Shown here: positions 1 to 12,580 of the stretch, in pieces
Layout: the number at the start of each line of letters is the position of its first letter
How positions within the stretch are numbered: the first letter of the stretch is position 1
Assembly: GCA_945859605.1 (NCBI GenBank)
Contig: OX243822.1
Span: forward strand, 13,615,033-13,679,032
Reading direction: 5' to 3'
DNA: 64,000 nt
Source: Lumbricus rubellus
Taxonomy: Eukaryota > Annelida > Clitellata > Crassiclitellata > Lumbricidae
Translations under genes and position numbers: made by a program
Notes under the pieces: generated by a model
What the model was told of the DNA's origin: nothing
Seen by the model: only the letters and a program-made list of their open reading frames with translations
The model's database searches: none

Positions 1-760
1 TGAACAAGGGCGGATACAGAAACTTTGGACGTGGGGTGTGGGGGGGGGGGGAAATTCTTGGCCTTGGGTCTGAAAAATTTTCGGGAAAATTATACCATTT
101 CATCCGCCAAAAACGTTTATGACCTTTTTTTTAGTCATCTGGCCGAAATTTCGGGATAATTGTACCATTTTTATCCGTCGTTGATTCAAAATTCTTGAAA
201 TCATACAAAAATTATAAGCTTCTTGAAACCAAATGGGGGGGCCACGATACATGGGCATTTCTAAATGGGGGGGCATGGCCGGATTGGCCCCCCTTGGATC
301 AGCCCCGGTTCTGAATAATTAGTTCAGTTGAGTAAAGACCCCCCCCCGAAACAAAATCTTGGCTACGGCCATACTAAGCTATGAACGTATCAGACAGTAT
401 GGTAGAAGTTCACACTCACCTGCGTCTTATAGGTGGTCGTACGCGAACAAACTTTATCAAGGATGATATCTGTAAGGAGAGCCTGTACAAAGGAGATTAA
501 GAACTTTCCATTAACAGCTTTTACGACGACACAACATAATCAATCGTCTGTCCAATGCAAAGTCATGACCACATTACATAAGATTTAATAAGAGTGAAAT
601 ATCTTGAATTTACGCATAAGGAATAAATAAATGGCAAAATTGGCTGAGTTTATTACATGCAAAGTCGATTCATTTATGCTGGACCACCCTATAGGCCTAT
701 ACATAAAACATACATACAGACATACAGACATAGATACATAGATACATAAATGCATACAAA
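1..760. other. non-coding stretch with dispersed-repeat fragments
   Basis: No convincing exon on either strand. The first 300 bases carry a diverged dispersed repeat built around TTTTTTTAGTCAT and AATTTCGGG words; related text recurs near 4230-4380 and 41385-41600. Runs of G and C (49-59, 340-348) accompany it. The phrase 'cttggctacggcc' at 359-371 recurs near 4207 and 44952 as part of another inverted-repeat family. Confidence 0.5.
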
Positions 761-764
761 CATA

Positions 765-1313
765 GATACATACATACATACATGTACATGCATGCGTACG
801 TACGTACGTACATACATACATGCATGCATGCATGCATGCATGCATACATACATACATACATACATACATGCATGCATGCATGCATACATGCATGCATACA
901 TACATACATACATACATACATACATACATACATACATACATACATACATACATACATACATACATACATACATACATACATACATACATACATACATACA
1001 TACATACATACATACATACATACATACATACATACATACATACATACATACATACATACATACATACATACATACATACATACATACATACATACATACA
1101 TACATACATACATACATACATACATACATACATACATACATACATACATACATACATACATACATACATACATACATACATACATACATACATACATACA
1201 TACATACATACATACATACATACATACATACATACATACATACATACATACATACATACATACATACATACATACATACATACATACATACATGCATGCA
1301 TACATGCATACAT
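765..1313. repeat. (CATA)n microsatellite, very long
   Basis: Tetranucleotide array, almost pure CATA/TACA from about 897 to 1291 (about 99 units), with ATGC-containing variant units on both edges. All frames stay open, so the Met-Tyr-Val-Cys or Thr-Tyr-Ile-His frames here are artefacts. Confidence 0.97.
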
Positions 1314-2192
1314 TCCATTTAAGTTTTATTTAATTGTTCCCATTGCCTGCTTCATTTCACTGGTTTTGCAGAAAATACTCCTTAGATACAAAGGGTAGAC
1401 CCAGACGAGACCTGGGTCGCGCTTAGAAGAGTCGCATTGCTACGCAACGTCCAATCGATTTGAAATCACGAATGTTCGAGTATACAAGTGCATGTGAATC
1501 AATCCAAAGTGGACACGTTACCCTATTTTTATAGTACAAGAACCGAAGAAAAATGTACAGAACAGAAAACCTTTTCTAACAGAAGATTAATCGAAATAAT
1601 ATTTATTTGTTTCATTTCGCTCAAATAAACAAGCTTGCCATTGGGTCCAAACGTTAGCAATATATTTATCATCAACATCAATCACCATGGACTCAGTGCC
1701 CGTAGTTTTTCAATGCCCTCCCTCTTCACATTGTCTTTCCAACCGAACTATCCAGAAATAGATGGCTAAATTTGTGTGGATCTTTCCTACTGTAACCTGC
1801 ACCCCTATTAAATTGTTATATTGGGTATTTAGTATTGGTTAATAACATGGCATAATAATACTTCATTAGGCTATTCCGAACAAATGGCAGCAATTCGCAT
1901 GTAAAATAATAAAAACTAAAATAATAAAAATAAAATTCGCATGTAAAATTATTCGTATGTGAGGAGCCTGTATGTAAGACTGAAATCGATAATTATGCTA
2001 GACTTCTACTGTCAATAGAAATGAATGGCTATTAATTTTAGTTTGAGGCATTCAACTAGGAAAAGAGGAATTTTAAACAGATTGTATTGAATAGTAAGTT
2101 CCTTGCGATCTACTGCAGGTATGAATTGCGGGGCTTTCAAAGCTATTTGCTGACAGTGTTTTAAGGGTCCTGTAAGTCACAGGCCTACTTAC

Positions 2193-2291
2193 TGTCGTTG
2201 GTCCCGTTGCAAGTGTTTTTAGTGCCTTGAAGAAGTTGGTACAGTCCTGGCAGTGAGTTGTCAACTTAATGTCAACCACCTCCTTCCACTG
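2193..2291 (-). CDS. exon of the unrecognised minus-strand gene
   Basis: 99 bases, 33 codons, phase 0. Donor acgaca|gtaagt is consensus. The acceptor is a tandem cagcag (NAGNAG), so a one-residue alternative (with or without Gln) is possible. The translation includes [16 protein letters not shown]. Confidence 0.65.
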
Positions 2292-5200
2292 CTGTAAGAC
2301 AAAACATGGATAATAGTAAACGAACATTGAGAAACTATCCAGGCTTGTTTGATGCCATGGGATAAATAGTCCGAATTGTGGTAAGAATGAAAAGGTGGGT
2401 GAAATCGATCAAATGATGTAGTAAGAATGGGTGGATAGATAGCTGGATGGATGGATGGATGGATGGATGGATGGATGGATGGATGGAAGAGCGAACATAA
2501 TTATGGATGAGTGGAAATTTGGGCTGGTTGATTGACTCAATAAAAATAACAAAGTGATTGATTGAATGATTAATGATGGTTGGATGATAGGATCGGATCA
2601 ATGATTGAGGGATGGGATGTTCGACAATTTTTTTGTAGTTTGGTGATAAGAATGTATGAATGAATGGAAGGATGAATTAATGGATTGATATTTTATAATT
2701 TGAGGACAGCAATAGATGCATGCATGAGTGGGTGAATTTGTAATACGTTTTTGGCTACTTGATGATGATGAGAATGGATGAATGGATTTTTTGTAACTTG
2801 TTGGGTTGAATAGCTGGTTAGATGGATGGATCTTTATAAGTATGGTGACCAATATAACCAATGAATGATTGAAAGAATGAACTAATGAACTAACCATACA
2901 GTATACAATCCATCAAACTATTTCTTAAAATATATATCGAATGACTTAATAGCAGACTGCCAAAAATAAAACCAGGAAGAACGTATACTTCGGGTATTTC
3001 TTTCTCAGGAGACGATTCCAGCCTGTTGAGATCCAATTCCCCCTTGAGTCCATGGCATAAGTCTAGAAGTCTGCATACCATCTGTGGCGCCTGAAAACAT
3101 GAAATGGTATGCATGCACTCCGTTGTTGGCGCTGCGTTGAGTCAAAAGGGTTGTCCGGTAAGAGTAGGCTAGTCCAGAGTATAAGAGCAGGTGGTCCGGA
3201 TCGAGTTACCATAGGAACAGTTTTTACAATGTTTATCGGCTTCCTAAGAGCAAATCACTAGCAATTATAATTTTATAATTGTTATGAATATTACATTATT
3301 GTTGTTATTCAAGATGCCAAAATAATAACAATGACTTACGATATCAGAGTTTAAAATTTTCGGAATGGAGTTTCTGTTGATTGTTTTCTTGACCTGCACA
3401 AAGGACAACAACAGCAACAACGCGTTCAGTCAAAAACTAATTATTTACAACTTACTGCACAGTGGAATGCAATTTCGAATTTAAATTCGTTAAACTGCAA
3501 TCTGCTTACGTTATTCAAACTATTTTCAGAGTGAAACAGTCAAACCGCTGGCCAGTGTCGTAGACCGGGGGATTTAGGGGTTAAAAAACCACTGGCTTAG
3601 GAAAAGTTTCTAAAAGGTTATTTATCCACTTAAATGAGAACAAACAATACAATTGTTTGTAGTAACAATTGTTTTTCTTACTTTATACTATTTACTCTAT
3701 TCCTTTTTTTATTTTGCTGTAATACTGTTGGTGTCAAGAAGGGCATCCGGCCAGGCCACAACCCCCCACCCCCATCATAAATTCCTGGCTCCACCACTAT
3801 CGCTGGCAAACGCTGAATTCACTTAAATGTAAATATACTTTCACCACAGAGCTTATTGGCGTCTTTGAGAGTCTCTTGAAGCCATATTCGCAACATATCG
3901 CAATCGTTATAGATTAGTGACTATCTGATTAGAGCATAGGCAACAGCGCATAAGCACAAGGCAGGTACACACCAGATATGAGACGGGTCGAGTCGTTCGA
4001 GATAAGACGGGACAAAATAGGTTACGAGAAGACAAGAATGTAACTAATGGGTGCAGGGCCGGCCTTAGCCCAAATGGCGCCCTAGGCAAGGCATACATTT
4101 GGCGCCCCAGGCACAGGCCTGCATTTTGCGCCCTTAGATTCTCACTCAATTGTTCAGCCCACGTCAGAATCTAAAGATGAATTAGCCAGAGCCGGTTTAC
4201 GCTCACAAGGCCGTAGTCAGGATTTTATTTCGGGGGATGTTTTCTTGACCGTGAATTTTGAGGTGCGTACACGCTGCGGTCGACTTTTTGGGCGAAATTT
4301 TCTGATGACTTTTCTGTTAGTCGTCGAATTTTCTGACGTCCAAAAACATATTTTCCGCGATTTTCGACTATTTTCTGCTCAAAATTAGGCCTACATTACA
4401 CACTGTCATGCCTCAGTTAGTGCCCCTTTCTTGAAGACATTGTTTTAAATTCTTTCCATTAGCGAAAGTCTTGAGTTTAAAACAATATAGTGTGAAAAAA
4501 ATAATTCGCCGGTGCCGCGGCGCCCCCCAAAGGCTGCGGCGCCCTAGGCAACTGCCTACTTTGCCTATAGCTAGGGCCGGCCCTGAATGGGTGAGAAGTT
4601 GAAAGGCCATATTCAAGGCCGTAGCAAAGATTTTGTCTCAAAGGTTGTTTACTCAGCTGAAATGATTATTCAGAACTTCATCAACTTCCACATCATCATC
4701 ATTATGATTATGATTATCATCGTCGTGATCTCATCTATTGTAAAATTTAACATAGACGCAAGAGCTTCAATATGAAGTTCTTACAGCGTGTGCTGTTAAT
4801 TAATAAATTCGTTATTTCATCTGTACATTAGGTCTATTTCATTTGGGGTGGTGGCTCTCAAACACTAAAAGTATATCCCTAAATACGGCCTTGGGCATAT
4901 AGTATCAGAAGGATGCTAATTAAAATTAAAATTGAGACAATACCAGCGAAGGGATCAAGTGAAATTAGACTCGATCAGAATAGATAAGAACAAAGGTATG
5001 TATACCTGCAAAGCCTTTTCGTTGTCTGGCAGAAGATCGGTGGCGGAAAGTAGAAAGACGGTGATTTCCTCCTATATCGACAGAAGAAGAAATGTAGCCG
5101 TTATCTAATGAATAAATGAATGGATGAATGAATGAATTGATGAATGAATGAATGAATGAATGGATGAATGAATGAATGAATGGATGAATGACTGAATTAA

Positions 5201-7217
5201 TGAAAGTATAAATGTATGTATGAATGAATGATTGAATGACTGAATGAATGAATTAATTAATGATTAAACACACTTTTATTTCTCACCAAAACAGTTTAAA
5301 CGCACCATACTCATGGAATAATCTTTCTAAGTACGTATGATACACATGCACCCACCATAAACTGCTTGTGGAAAACGTTTTTTCTAAACCTGTAGGCCGT
5401 ATATTCGCTGTCGGCCAGGCTTAAACTATGGGTCGTGTTGAATTCGTTTCATGCGCTAATGTCGTTTCTCTTACACTGTTCACTGCTGGCAAAATATTAT
5501 ATCCAGAAAGGAGTCAATCCAGCCTCAGCAGGTCCATGCGACCCTTTTGGTTTGGTCCTTTGATCACTGCATCAAGTTATCACTTGAAGATTTCTGAGTT
5601 TGTACTGACTGCTGTCAGCATGTTAAATTGTGATTTTATGGTGTTGATGCTCTGTCTATAGAAGGCTACGTATAGGCCTATCTAGCCTATATCATATATC
5701 TATCGTCGTTGTCGTCGTCGTCGTCGTCGTCGTCGTCGTTTTCATACTCATTATCATTCGCGTCTTATTTCTCGCTAAGATAACTTTGGAAATCACTGTT
5801 GTTCCAGAGCAACATTTTATCTTGCTCATGATCATCATTGTCGCCATACTCGTCGGCGTCGTTGTCATCATCATCATCATCGTTGTCGCTGTCGTCATCA
5901 CTCGCAGATCTATTCTCTTGATCGTTATCGTCATTAAGATCACAGTCGTCGTCGTCGTCGTCAACATTATTACCACCGTGATCTGCAATCACATACACAC
6001 ACACAGTGGCACATGCACATATGTATGATTGGCCCAATTTATTAATTATACATGTATATCGAATATTTATATCTTATTATAATATATGATATTATATTAT
6101 ATAGGCCTAAGGGTTTTTCACCTGTGATTTCCCGGCGTCTGACATCTGTCGAGATGAAGAAACGACAGACTCGCAAAAGAGACAGACATTCGACTCATCC
6201 TAAACGAAACAAAATCATTAGTATGATACCCTGAGTTTGCAATAACTGACAGTAGTCGTCATAGTTGTGTTTGAGAATGTTTGAGGGAGGCATCGAACCA
6301 AAGCACTATTATAGGAAGATGGTGCGGTGCAAATTCAAATTCTTACGATATTTGTATGTGCACTTTTTATAGCGCCCCTTCAAGCTCTCTACTCAGAGGC
6401 GCTCCCGAATGCAGAGCGGACACTGCATCGGAGTTTCACGCCGAAGCGCTGAGCAATTGTGGGTGAAGGACTTGCCCAAGGTCCCTACGCGGCGAGGTGG
6501 ATTCGAACCTCGAACCTTCCGGCTCCAAGGCAATGACGCCACCACTACACCATCGCGCCCCACAACAATGTAGACGGATTAATAGTAACTGTTGCCTTGA
6601 ATAAAAAAAACGCTGGTAGGCTATATGTTTACTGTACATGTACATGTACTCTACGCCGGGTTTTGTTGCTTCAAACAATACGACTTCAAAATGGATGTGT
6701 ATCTGTAGGCCTATGGAGGGTTCCGTCGTAATTGCACAGAGATCACACGGGGTGATCCGGTCTTATAGCTTTCAGTTTTACATACGCAGTAGCATCATAA
6801 TATCAGACTTTTCATTTGCCACATCAGCTGCCTAGTTTCATTGTAAACAATGAGTAGCAACTGAATTTGTTTCTGATAATTTGCTGTTTTAGACATTATC
6901 ATCATTAGCAGCAATGATAATAATTATTCTTGTTTTCAGAATCATGTTTATTGTTTAATGACAGGTGATTACCAAGTGATTCTTGGAAACATCATCGGGA
7001 ATTCACACAAAAGAGGAAACGATAGAAAGTGGACAAAAAAGCTCATCTGAAAACGCATGCATAATTATATGTGTATATGGACATTTATGTAGCGCCTTAA
7101 ATTAACCTTACGAATGTGCATAGCGTAGCTATACTCCGACAGTTCTAAACAAGTGCGAATTATGTGACTTCGAGAATGTTTCATGAGATGCATCATGCAT
7201 GCAGCACAGAATAGCGA
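2193..7217 (-). CDS. unrecognised multi-exon gene, partial model
   Basis: A minus-strand gene is supported by a series of short open exons with splice sites. In transcript order: 7217-7107 (weak), 6199-6122, 5071-5006, possibly about 3930-3845, 3494-3456 (weak), 3393-3340, 3090-2989, 2291-2193. The strong exons are each a multiple of three and begin and end in phase 0, which is not expected by chance. Translations look like ordinary soluble, helix-prone protein, with Cys pairs (CLFC, HCQDC) that do not form a motif I can name. Start, stop and further exons are not identified; the gene probably runs past the left edge or into unannotated exons. I do not recognise the family. A hAT MITE sits in the intron between 3340 and 5006, and a SINE in the intron between 6199 and 7107. 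Confidence 0.6.
2449..2486. repeat. (ATGG)n microsatellite
   Basis: About nine ATGG units inside a wider, degenerate TGAATGGATG region (2390-2870). Confidence 0.9.
2989..3090 (-). CDS. exon of the unrecognised minus-strand gene
   Basis: 102 bases, 34 codons, phase 0. Acceptor ttcatgttttcag|gcg, donor cccgaa|gtatac. The translation includes [19 protein letters not shown], amphipathic-helix-like. Confidence 0.65.
3340..3393 (-). CDS. exon of the unrecognised minus-strand gene
   Basis: 54 bases, 18 codons ([18 protein letters not shown]), phase 0. Both splice sites are near consensus: acceptor tcctttgtgcag, donor gatatc|gtaagt. Confidence 0.65.
3456..3494 (-). CDS. possible mini-exon of the unrecognised gene
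   Basis: 39 bases, 13 codons ([13 protein letters not shown]), phase 0, donor gtgca|gtaagt is strong and acceptor attgcag is acceptable. Short length makes it tentative. Confidence 0.35.
4054..4585. mobile_element. hAT-type MITE with perfect 8-bp target duplication
   Basis: 532-bp element starting CAGGGCCGGCC and ending GGCCGGCCCTG. The 8-bp direct repeat aatgggtg lies at 4046-4053 and 4586-4593. Internal GGCGCCCTAGGCA words mirror each other near both ends. CAGGG-type termini plus 8-bp duplications are the hAT signature. No transposase frame, so non-autonomous. Confidence 0.9.
5006..5071 (-). CDS. exon of the unrecognised minus-strand gene
   Basis: 66 bases, 22 codons, phase 0. Acceptor cttcttctgtcgatatag|gag, donor ttgcag|gtatac. 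Translation reads [17 protein letters not shown] and on; an acidic, protein-like stretch. Confidence 0.62.
5101..5260. repeat. degenerate (GAAT)n microsatellite
   Basis: Interrupted TGAATGAATGGATG array. Confidence 0.85.
5702..5965. repeat. (CGT/CAT)n trinucleotide-rich region
   Basis: Runs of GTC and ATC codon-like triplets at 5702-5742 and 5820-5965. They keep several frames open (poly-Asp, poly-Ile, poly-Thr) with no other sign of coding. Confidence 0.85.
6122..6199 (-). CDS. exon of the unrecognised minus-strand gene
   Basis: 78 bases, 26 codons, phase 0 on both sides. Acceptor ttttgtttcgtttag|gat has a good pyrimidine tract; donor tcacag|gtgaaa. The translation contains [15 protein letters not shown]. 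Confidence 0.6.
6352..6563 (-). mobile_element. tRNA-derived SINE, copy 1
   Basis: On the minus strand the copy has a tRNA-like head with A-box-like GGTGTAGTGGTGG and B box GGTTCGAATCC, then a body with ACCTTGGGCAAGTCCTTC (resembling the conserved CORE of CORE-SINEs), and a 3' end CTTGAAGGGGCGCTATAAAA. Near-identical copies are at 9080, 14060 and 17655. Confidence 0.88.
7107..7217 (-). CDS. possible exon of the unrecognised minus-strand gene
   Basis: 111 bases, 37 open codons ([14 protein letters not shown] near its start), donor aag|gttaat. The acceptor follows a TA repeat and lacks a pyrimidine tract. A LINE tail lies immediately upstream on the same strand, so this could instead be unrelated open sequence. 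Confidence 0.3.
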
Positions 7218-7218
7218 C

Positions 7219-7219
<1 letters not shown>

Positions 7220-7264
<45 letters not shown>

Positions 7265-7625
7265 GGAGTATGGAATAGTCATTCAATCGTTCATTTAATT
7301 CATTTAAGAGACTTATATAACGCCTATTCAAGCGTATCCACCCAGAAGCGCTCCCGATCCTTTCCCGGCTAAAGAGAACAGTCTTGAGAGTAGAATAGAA
7401 CGTGGTCTCCTGGACCGAGATGCACAAGAGGGTATAACTCATACTCTTTGCTTAAATGTGGCCTATACGGGAGTAGTGGGTAATTTCCGTATGCATGGCT
7501 TGTGATTAGCGAATTACGATAGGTATAACGTTATTCGACAGGGCTCTAGGCATTAGGTTTATAATTCCAATAAAGAGCCCATTCCAGATCGCAGGGCTAG
7601 CAACAGAAAATGTATCCGTAGTATC
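7220..7625 (-). mobile_element. LINE 3' tail remnant (CR1/L2-like), with (TA)n
   Basis: Minus-strand frames give SVASPAIWNGLF (7560-7600) and LKTVLFSRERIGSASGW (7330-7390), the pattern of the degenerate C-terminus of CR1/L2-type LINE reverse transcriptases (SVAGPxxWNxLP...LKTxLF). The 3' end contains a CTTGAATAGGCGTTATATAAG tail and then a TA repeat (7222-7260). Related tails are near 45300 and 54850. Confidence 0.6.
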
Positions 7626-7860
7626 CAAACCTTTTCAAGCTTCTGGTTTTTCCAGATGGTTTCCGTGCAGTGGTCGACAGCTGAGCAGACTTCAGCTGCT
7701 TCAAGACTTTGGCACCAAATGGCTTCACCTTGGGCACATAGGTCAACGTCCAAACTTGCCGACGAAGCTGCAACGATGGATCATCAATTAAATATTGTGA
7801 AACCTAACCGTATGTGTAGCAATTGCAGCAGTCGCAATACTACTACAACAACAACAACTA

Positions 7861-7880
7861 ATAATAATAATAAAAATAAA

Positions 7881-7935
<55 letters not shown>

Positions 7936-7950
7936 GTAATAATAATAATA

Positions 7951-8026
<76 letters not shown>

Positions 8027-8168
8027 GCAGACGAAAAGGGCCATTCCGGACTGGTTTTATAATATTTTATAGCAGTAGTTAGGCGATAAATCCCTGAGGA
8101 ATCCTAAATATCTCGGGGCAAAAAAATAGATAAATTATAATAGAAAATAATAAAAATAATAATAAATA

Positions 8169-8231
<63 letters not shown>
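7861..8231. repeat. two (AAT)n microsatellites
   Basis: AAT arrays at about 7861-8029 and 8160-8231, with interspersed TAG triplets. They produce poly-Asn/poly-Leu frames only. Confidence 0.95.
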
Positions 8232-8232
<1 letters not shown>

Positions 8233-9079
8233 GTAATGGTAGTAGTAAAACTAGCAGCTGCAGAATAATTAGAAGTAGTCGTGGTCGTGGCTAGGTAGCA
8301 GCAACAGCTGAAGTATTTGTTTGTTTGTATGTGCACTTGTTATAGCGCCCCAGTAGCAGTAGTAGTAGCAGCAGTAGTAGTAGCAGTAGGGCCTAGTAGC
8401 AGCAGCAGTAGCAGTAGTAATTGTAAAAGTAATCAATTATAATAGTAATAGTAAGCTAATAGTAGCCTTATAGCAAAAGTAATAATTATACCATGAATTA
8501 CTGTAGGCCCTACTAGTTATTATAATTATAGCGATGAGCGAGTGCCTTAATTGGAAGCAAACGTTTCAGAAGCACTGTGCATGATAATTATCACTGCTGC
8601 GCTAAAGAAATTCATTTATGACGAATGTGTAAGCAAACATGGTTGACTCGTGGTTTACTGAGGACGCTTTGCGGAAATGTAACGTCTATCAGAGTGCTGA
8701 GTGTAGTTGTTGTGAAGAGACAAAACAGGATGATTGTTGAATGAGGGAGAGTGTTACAGTAGGGGATGGGAGGGATGGGAGGAGAAGGGGTAAGAAGGAA
8801 GGCGGGTCATAACAGACCGGATTTAAAGCGAAATGAATTATGCAAATGTGTTTGCATCGAATTCGACCGCACAAAATTATTAATCTGCATTAGATTCAAG
8901 TGGACTGTATTGGTGATGTATCGCGGGATATTCTATCCCCTTAAAGCTATCCGGGCGAAGGTGAATTAATCTATACCCGGAGGGAATTTAGGCTACCGGG
9001 TATATAGTGTCTCCTTCAGAGTATGATTATTGAAATAATATGCTTAATTGCGTATACATAATTGATACATTTTGTTTGT
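8232..9079. other. non-coding; fragment of SINE tail
   Basis: AGC/AGT-rich triplet region 8232-8420, with the SINE 3'-tail phrase 'gtgcacttgttatagcgcccc' at 8331-8351. No supported exon. Confidence 0.5.
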
Positions 9080-9299
9080 TTGTATGTATTTTGTAGCGCC
9101 CCTTCAAGCTCTCTACTCAGAAGCGCTCCCGAATGCAGAGCGGACACTGCATCGGAGTTTCACGCCGAAGCGCTAAGCAATTGTGAGTGAAGGACTTGCC
9201 CAAGGTCTTTACGCGGCGAGGTGGATTCGAACCTCGAGGCTCGAACCTTCCGGCTCCAAGGCAACAACGCCACCACTAGGCTACACCACCGCGTCCCAC
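9080..9299 (-). mobile_element. tRNA-derived SINE, copy 2
   Basis: Same family as the 6352 copy: tail gcgccccttcaagctc on the left, head with reversed B box gattcgaacc on the right. It differs by a duplicated 'cgaacctcgaggct' in the head and a small insertion in the A-box region. Confidence 0.87.
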
Positions 9300-10702
9300 T
9301 ATTATATTATAATAACTGCCTTACATTTACTCTGAAATCAAAATGTAAAATGACTCTAATTGTTTTGAGTGTCCTAAAGCAATGTTTAAAGCAAGGCAAC
9401 TGCCAACTGGAATTTAGTTAGTGACTATAAATGCTCTTATGTGTTCGAAATGTTCTAAGTGTTCTAAGTGAGAAGCAAAGAAAGTTAGCTGGTAGGAATA
9501 AACACGCCTGTTAGTGGCAATATTCAAAACGAAGCAATTGAAAGATAAAAATAAATAAACACACGCCGAAGTGGATTTTTCACCTTCTCTTCATCTGGGG
9601 TGATACGATTGCTAGAGGGATACTATATTTTGTGACACCGGTTGCCGTTCGTTCAATAAATCAGCATCCACTTAAGTCTGTCTGTCTCTGTCTCTCTTTC
9701 TCTTGTCCCTCCTCCACTCGTTTCTCTAACAGCTCATTCATCTGTGTGTTTTCATACCCACTACCTCTCCCTTCCTTCACACCTCCTACTATTCCTCTTC
9801 CTTGCTTCCATCCTTACCCAATCCACAAATACACAATTATGTACATCTATTTATACAACCAACCATCCATCTATCCATCTGACCTTTCCATCCATCGATA
9901 TACCCACTCCTATATATATATTCCTCAATGCATCCGTCCGTCCGTCCATCAATCCATTCACCCACCAATCCGTATCAAGCAGACCCTCTGGTAACAAAGT
10001 ACACACTAAAACGTAATGTAGGCCTATCGCTTCTCTGTTGTAATAAATAGATCTAGTATAAGCTTACATAGTATGAGCCAATATGACATCAAGTCAGTGT
10101 AACATGGAACAATAATTATGACATTAAGTCAATAATATTATATTATAACATAAATGAAGCGAGCATTCCTTTATGATACCCAGAGCTTAATATAACATCA
10201 CAAAACATTGGGTAGGATCGTAGCATAACATCTGACATGACATCACGTAGACCCTTACAATTCCTTACAATATTCCCACCCTATAATACATGTAAACTCT
10301 TCGTGAACTCTTCACCATTCAGCCAATCCGCTCTACTCGATGATATCCGCATGTCTCAATATAGTTCTCGACCTCTGGTCAATACTCATCTCATCTCCTC
10401 GGGTCTTCCCAAAACGAAAGTCTCTCCTCTGTATGAACTCTTACCCCGACTCACCTGATCTTCCACTTTCCAATTCTAACCGCCACCCACCCGAGCAGGC
10501 ACTCCACCACCTTTGATCCGGACAACTTTCATTGGGCAACCCCTTTAACTGTCAGCGCTCGTGAATAAGCTGGTGCCCTGCGCTTAGCTTCGAGTGGCGC
10601 TTTGAAATAAAATTGTGGAGATTACGATTACGATTCCGTCCACGAGTCAAGAAACATTACCAAGAAACTGTCAACCATCTCCACAACAGTTCGGTACATA
10701 AC
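9300..10702. other. non-coding, no feature recognised
   Basis: AT-rich unique sequence with CCAT-rich simple stretches at 9840-9970. Open frames here have no start context, splice signal or recognisable domain. Confidence 0.45.
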
Positions 10703-10710
10703 GATCAACT

Positions 10711-10903
10711 CATGGCTGTTTTTAAGGAATTTTTAGAACTGCACAACTCCTTCTTTCCTTTCCCATCCTCCATGGTAAATTACTTTCAATCACAGGACAA
10801 TGACCTTTTTTGCTAGTTTTAACTGTACAGAAGTGCTCTTACAACTGTACAAATCCATTTAGAACTGAACATTTTGTGTAGAACTGCACGTTAAAAAGCC
10901 CTG
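10711..10903 (+). mobile_element. hAT-type MITE (family 2) with perfect 8-bp duplication
   Basis: 193-bp element with ends catggctgtttttaa and ttaaaaagccctg (inverted repeats of CAGGGCT type). Direct repeats gatcaact at 10703-10710 and 10904-10911 mark the insertion. Sister copies are at 39643, 44045 and 58285. Confidence 0.92.
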
Positions 10904-11415
10904 GATCAACTCACAACCTTGTGCATTCCATGTTATGATGAGTGATCATATTTATTATCTATTATACCATGTCTGTACACCAAAATGCGGATAGCAATTG
11001 GTATATTGAAGAATATTCTTATCTTATCTATTAGTCACACACAAACTCACCCAGAACGGCCATTGACATCACAATCACCCATGATATCACCCTGGAACCC
11101 ATTGACTTCTTTTCCTCCTTTCCAGCTAAAGTTCCACTTCTCCACACGTGTTGTTACAGTAGTCGTCAACTTCAAATAGACGGCGTTGACAAACGTGCTG
11201 TCAAGCTGCCGTTGACTGTAGTTCGACTTCCTAGGATAGGCTGCGGTCTACAATGTATATAGGCCTAGTCTAGGCCTATTATGAGTCTTGCTTTTAGGTC
11301 TATAATTATCATAACCCCGGCCTTTCGTTTTAGCGCATGATAGTAAACAGGATCAGTGCATAATAATTATAGCCTAGAGAGGATTTATTATAATATGTTA
11401 TAAATAATAATTCCA

Positions 11416-11604
<189 letters not shown>

Positions 11605-11667
11605 TTATATATAATTATAAGGGCCATTCGGCGTCCATAATTATATACTTATACAATATAGCCTACA

Positions 11668-11706
<39 letters not shown>

Positions 11707-11799
11707 TTGTGTGTTTGTGCGTGCGTGCATGTGTGTGCGTGCATGTGTGTGTATGTGTGTGTGTGTGCGTGCGTGCATGTGTGTGTGTGTGTGTGCGTG

Positions 11800-12580
11800 C
11801 ATTAGTAAGCCGAACAGTTGTTCCGGAAACCTTCGGTAAAAGCAGGCTAGAGAAGACAGCATGATGACATTGGTGGAGATGGTGGCGCCACAGGCGGCTG
11901 AATTGACAATGATCGCCTGTGTGTTATTTGCTCTTTCCTGAACCTGTCTCTGTTTCTGTCTGTGTGTGTTTGTCTGTGTCTGCCTAATCGTCTTCGTCTG
12001 TTCGTCTACACCTCTGTCTGTGCTCTTGGTTCCTCGGTGCAACTCTATAAATTCAAATCAATTTTTATTCACGTTTGCTGGTCCAAGGGGCAAAGCATTT
12101 TAAATTAACAACAAGGTAAACAAATTAGCAGGATTCTGATCGTTTTTGTTAGCAGGGACCTGGAGAGCAACTGAAAAGGCATTCTCTAAGGGTGGAATCT
12201 CTCTCGGTGGGATAAGTTTAGTTTCAGTTTCACCATAAAAAGATAGCGGCAGTTGAATATTTGCAATAAACATGGGAAAGTCTATAGGGCCTACTCTATA
12301 ATAGGCAAAGATCGCTTAAGGATTACCTTCCTGTGTATTAAGTCTTCAACGAACAAGTCGACAGAAATGCTAGGCTATAGCCTACTCATGAACACGAGGC
12401 AATTTTAAGAATGAGTAATGGTCAATAGCTCACTTAATTGTTGGGCTTTTCCGCATTAAAAACGTGTTGTGATTATCATAATAATCATAAGACTTTATGT
12501 TTTACATTATGAGCAAAATTTGAGAGTTGAAAATGTCTCTCTTTGCTCCCCCTCTGCGGACCCCCATATATGCCAGTCAA
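11800..12580. other. non-coding, no feature recognised
   Basis: Unique AT-rich sequence; no exon with both splice sites and no repeat family recognised. Confidence 0.4.

Noticed and set aside
585..1398. Six overlapping frames of 183-242 codons on both strands
   Set aside because: All are translations of the CATA microsatellite; every frame of a stop-free tetranucleotide repeat stays open.
3845..3930. Exon encoding [20 protein letters not shown] (minus strand)
   Set aside because: Protein-like, but it ends in phase 1 and cannot join the neighbouring phase-0 exons with the splice sites I can see; kept only as a possibility.
7559..7753. Minus-strand frame as an extra exon of the unrecognised gene
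   Set aside because: It overlaps LINE-tail text (SVASPAIWNGLF), two frames are open, and its phase does not match the other exons.
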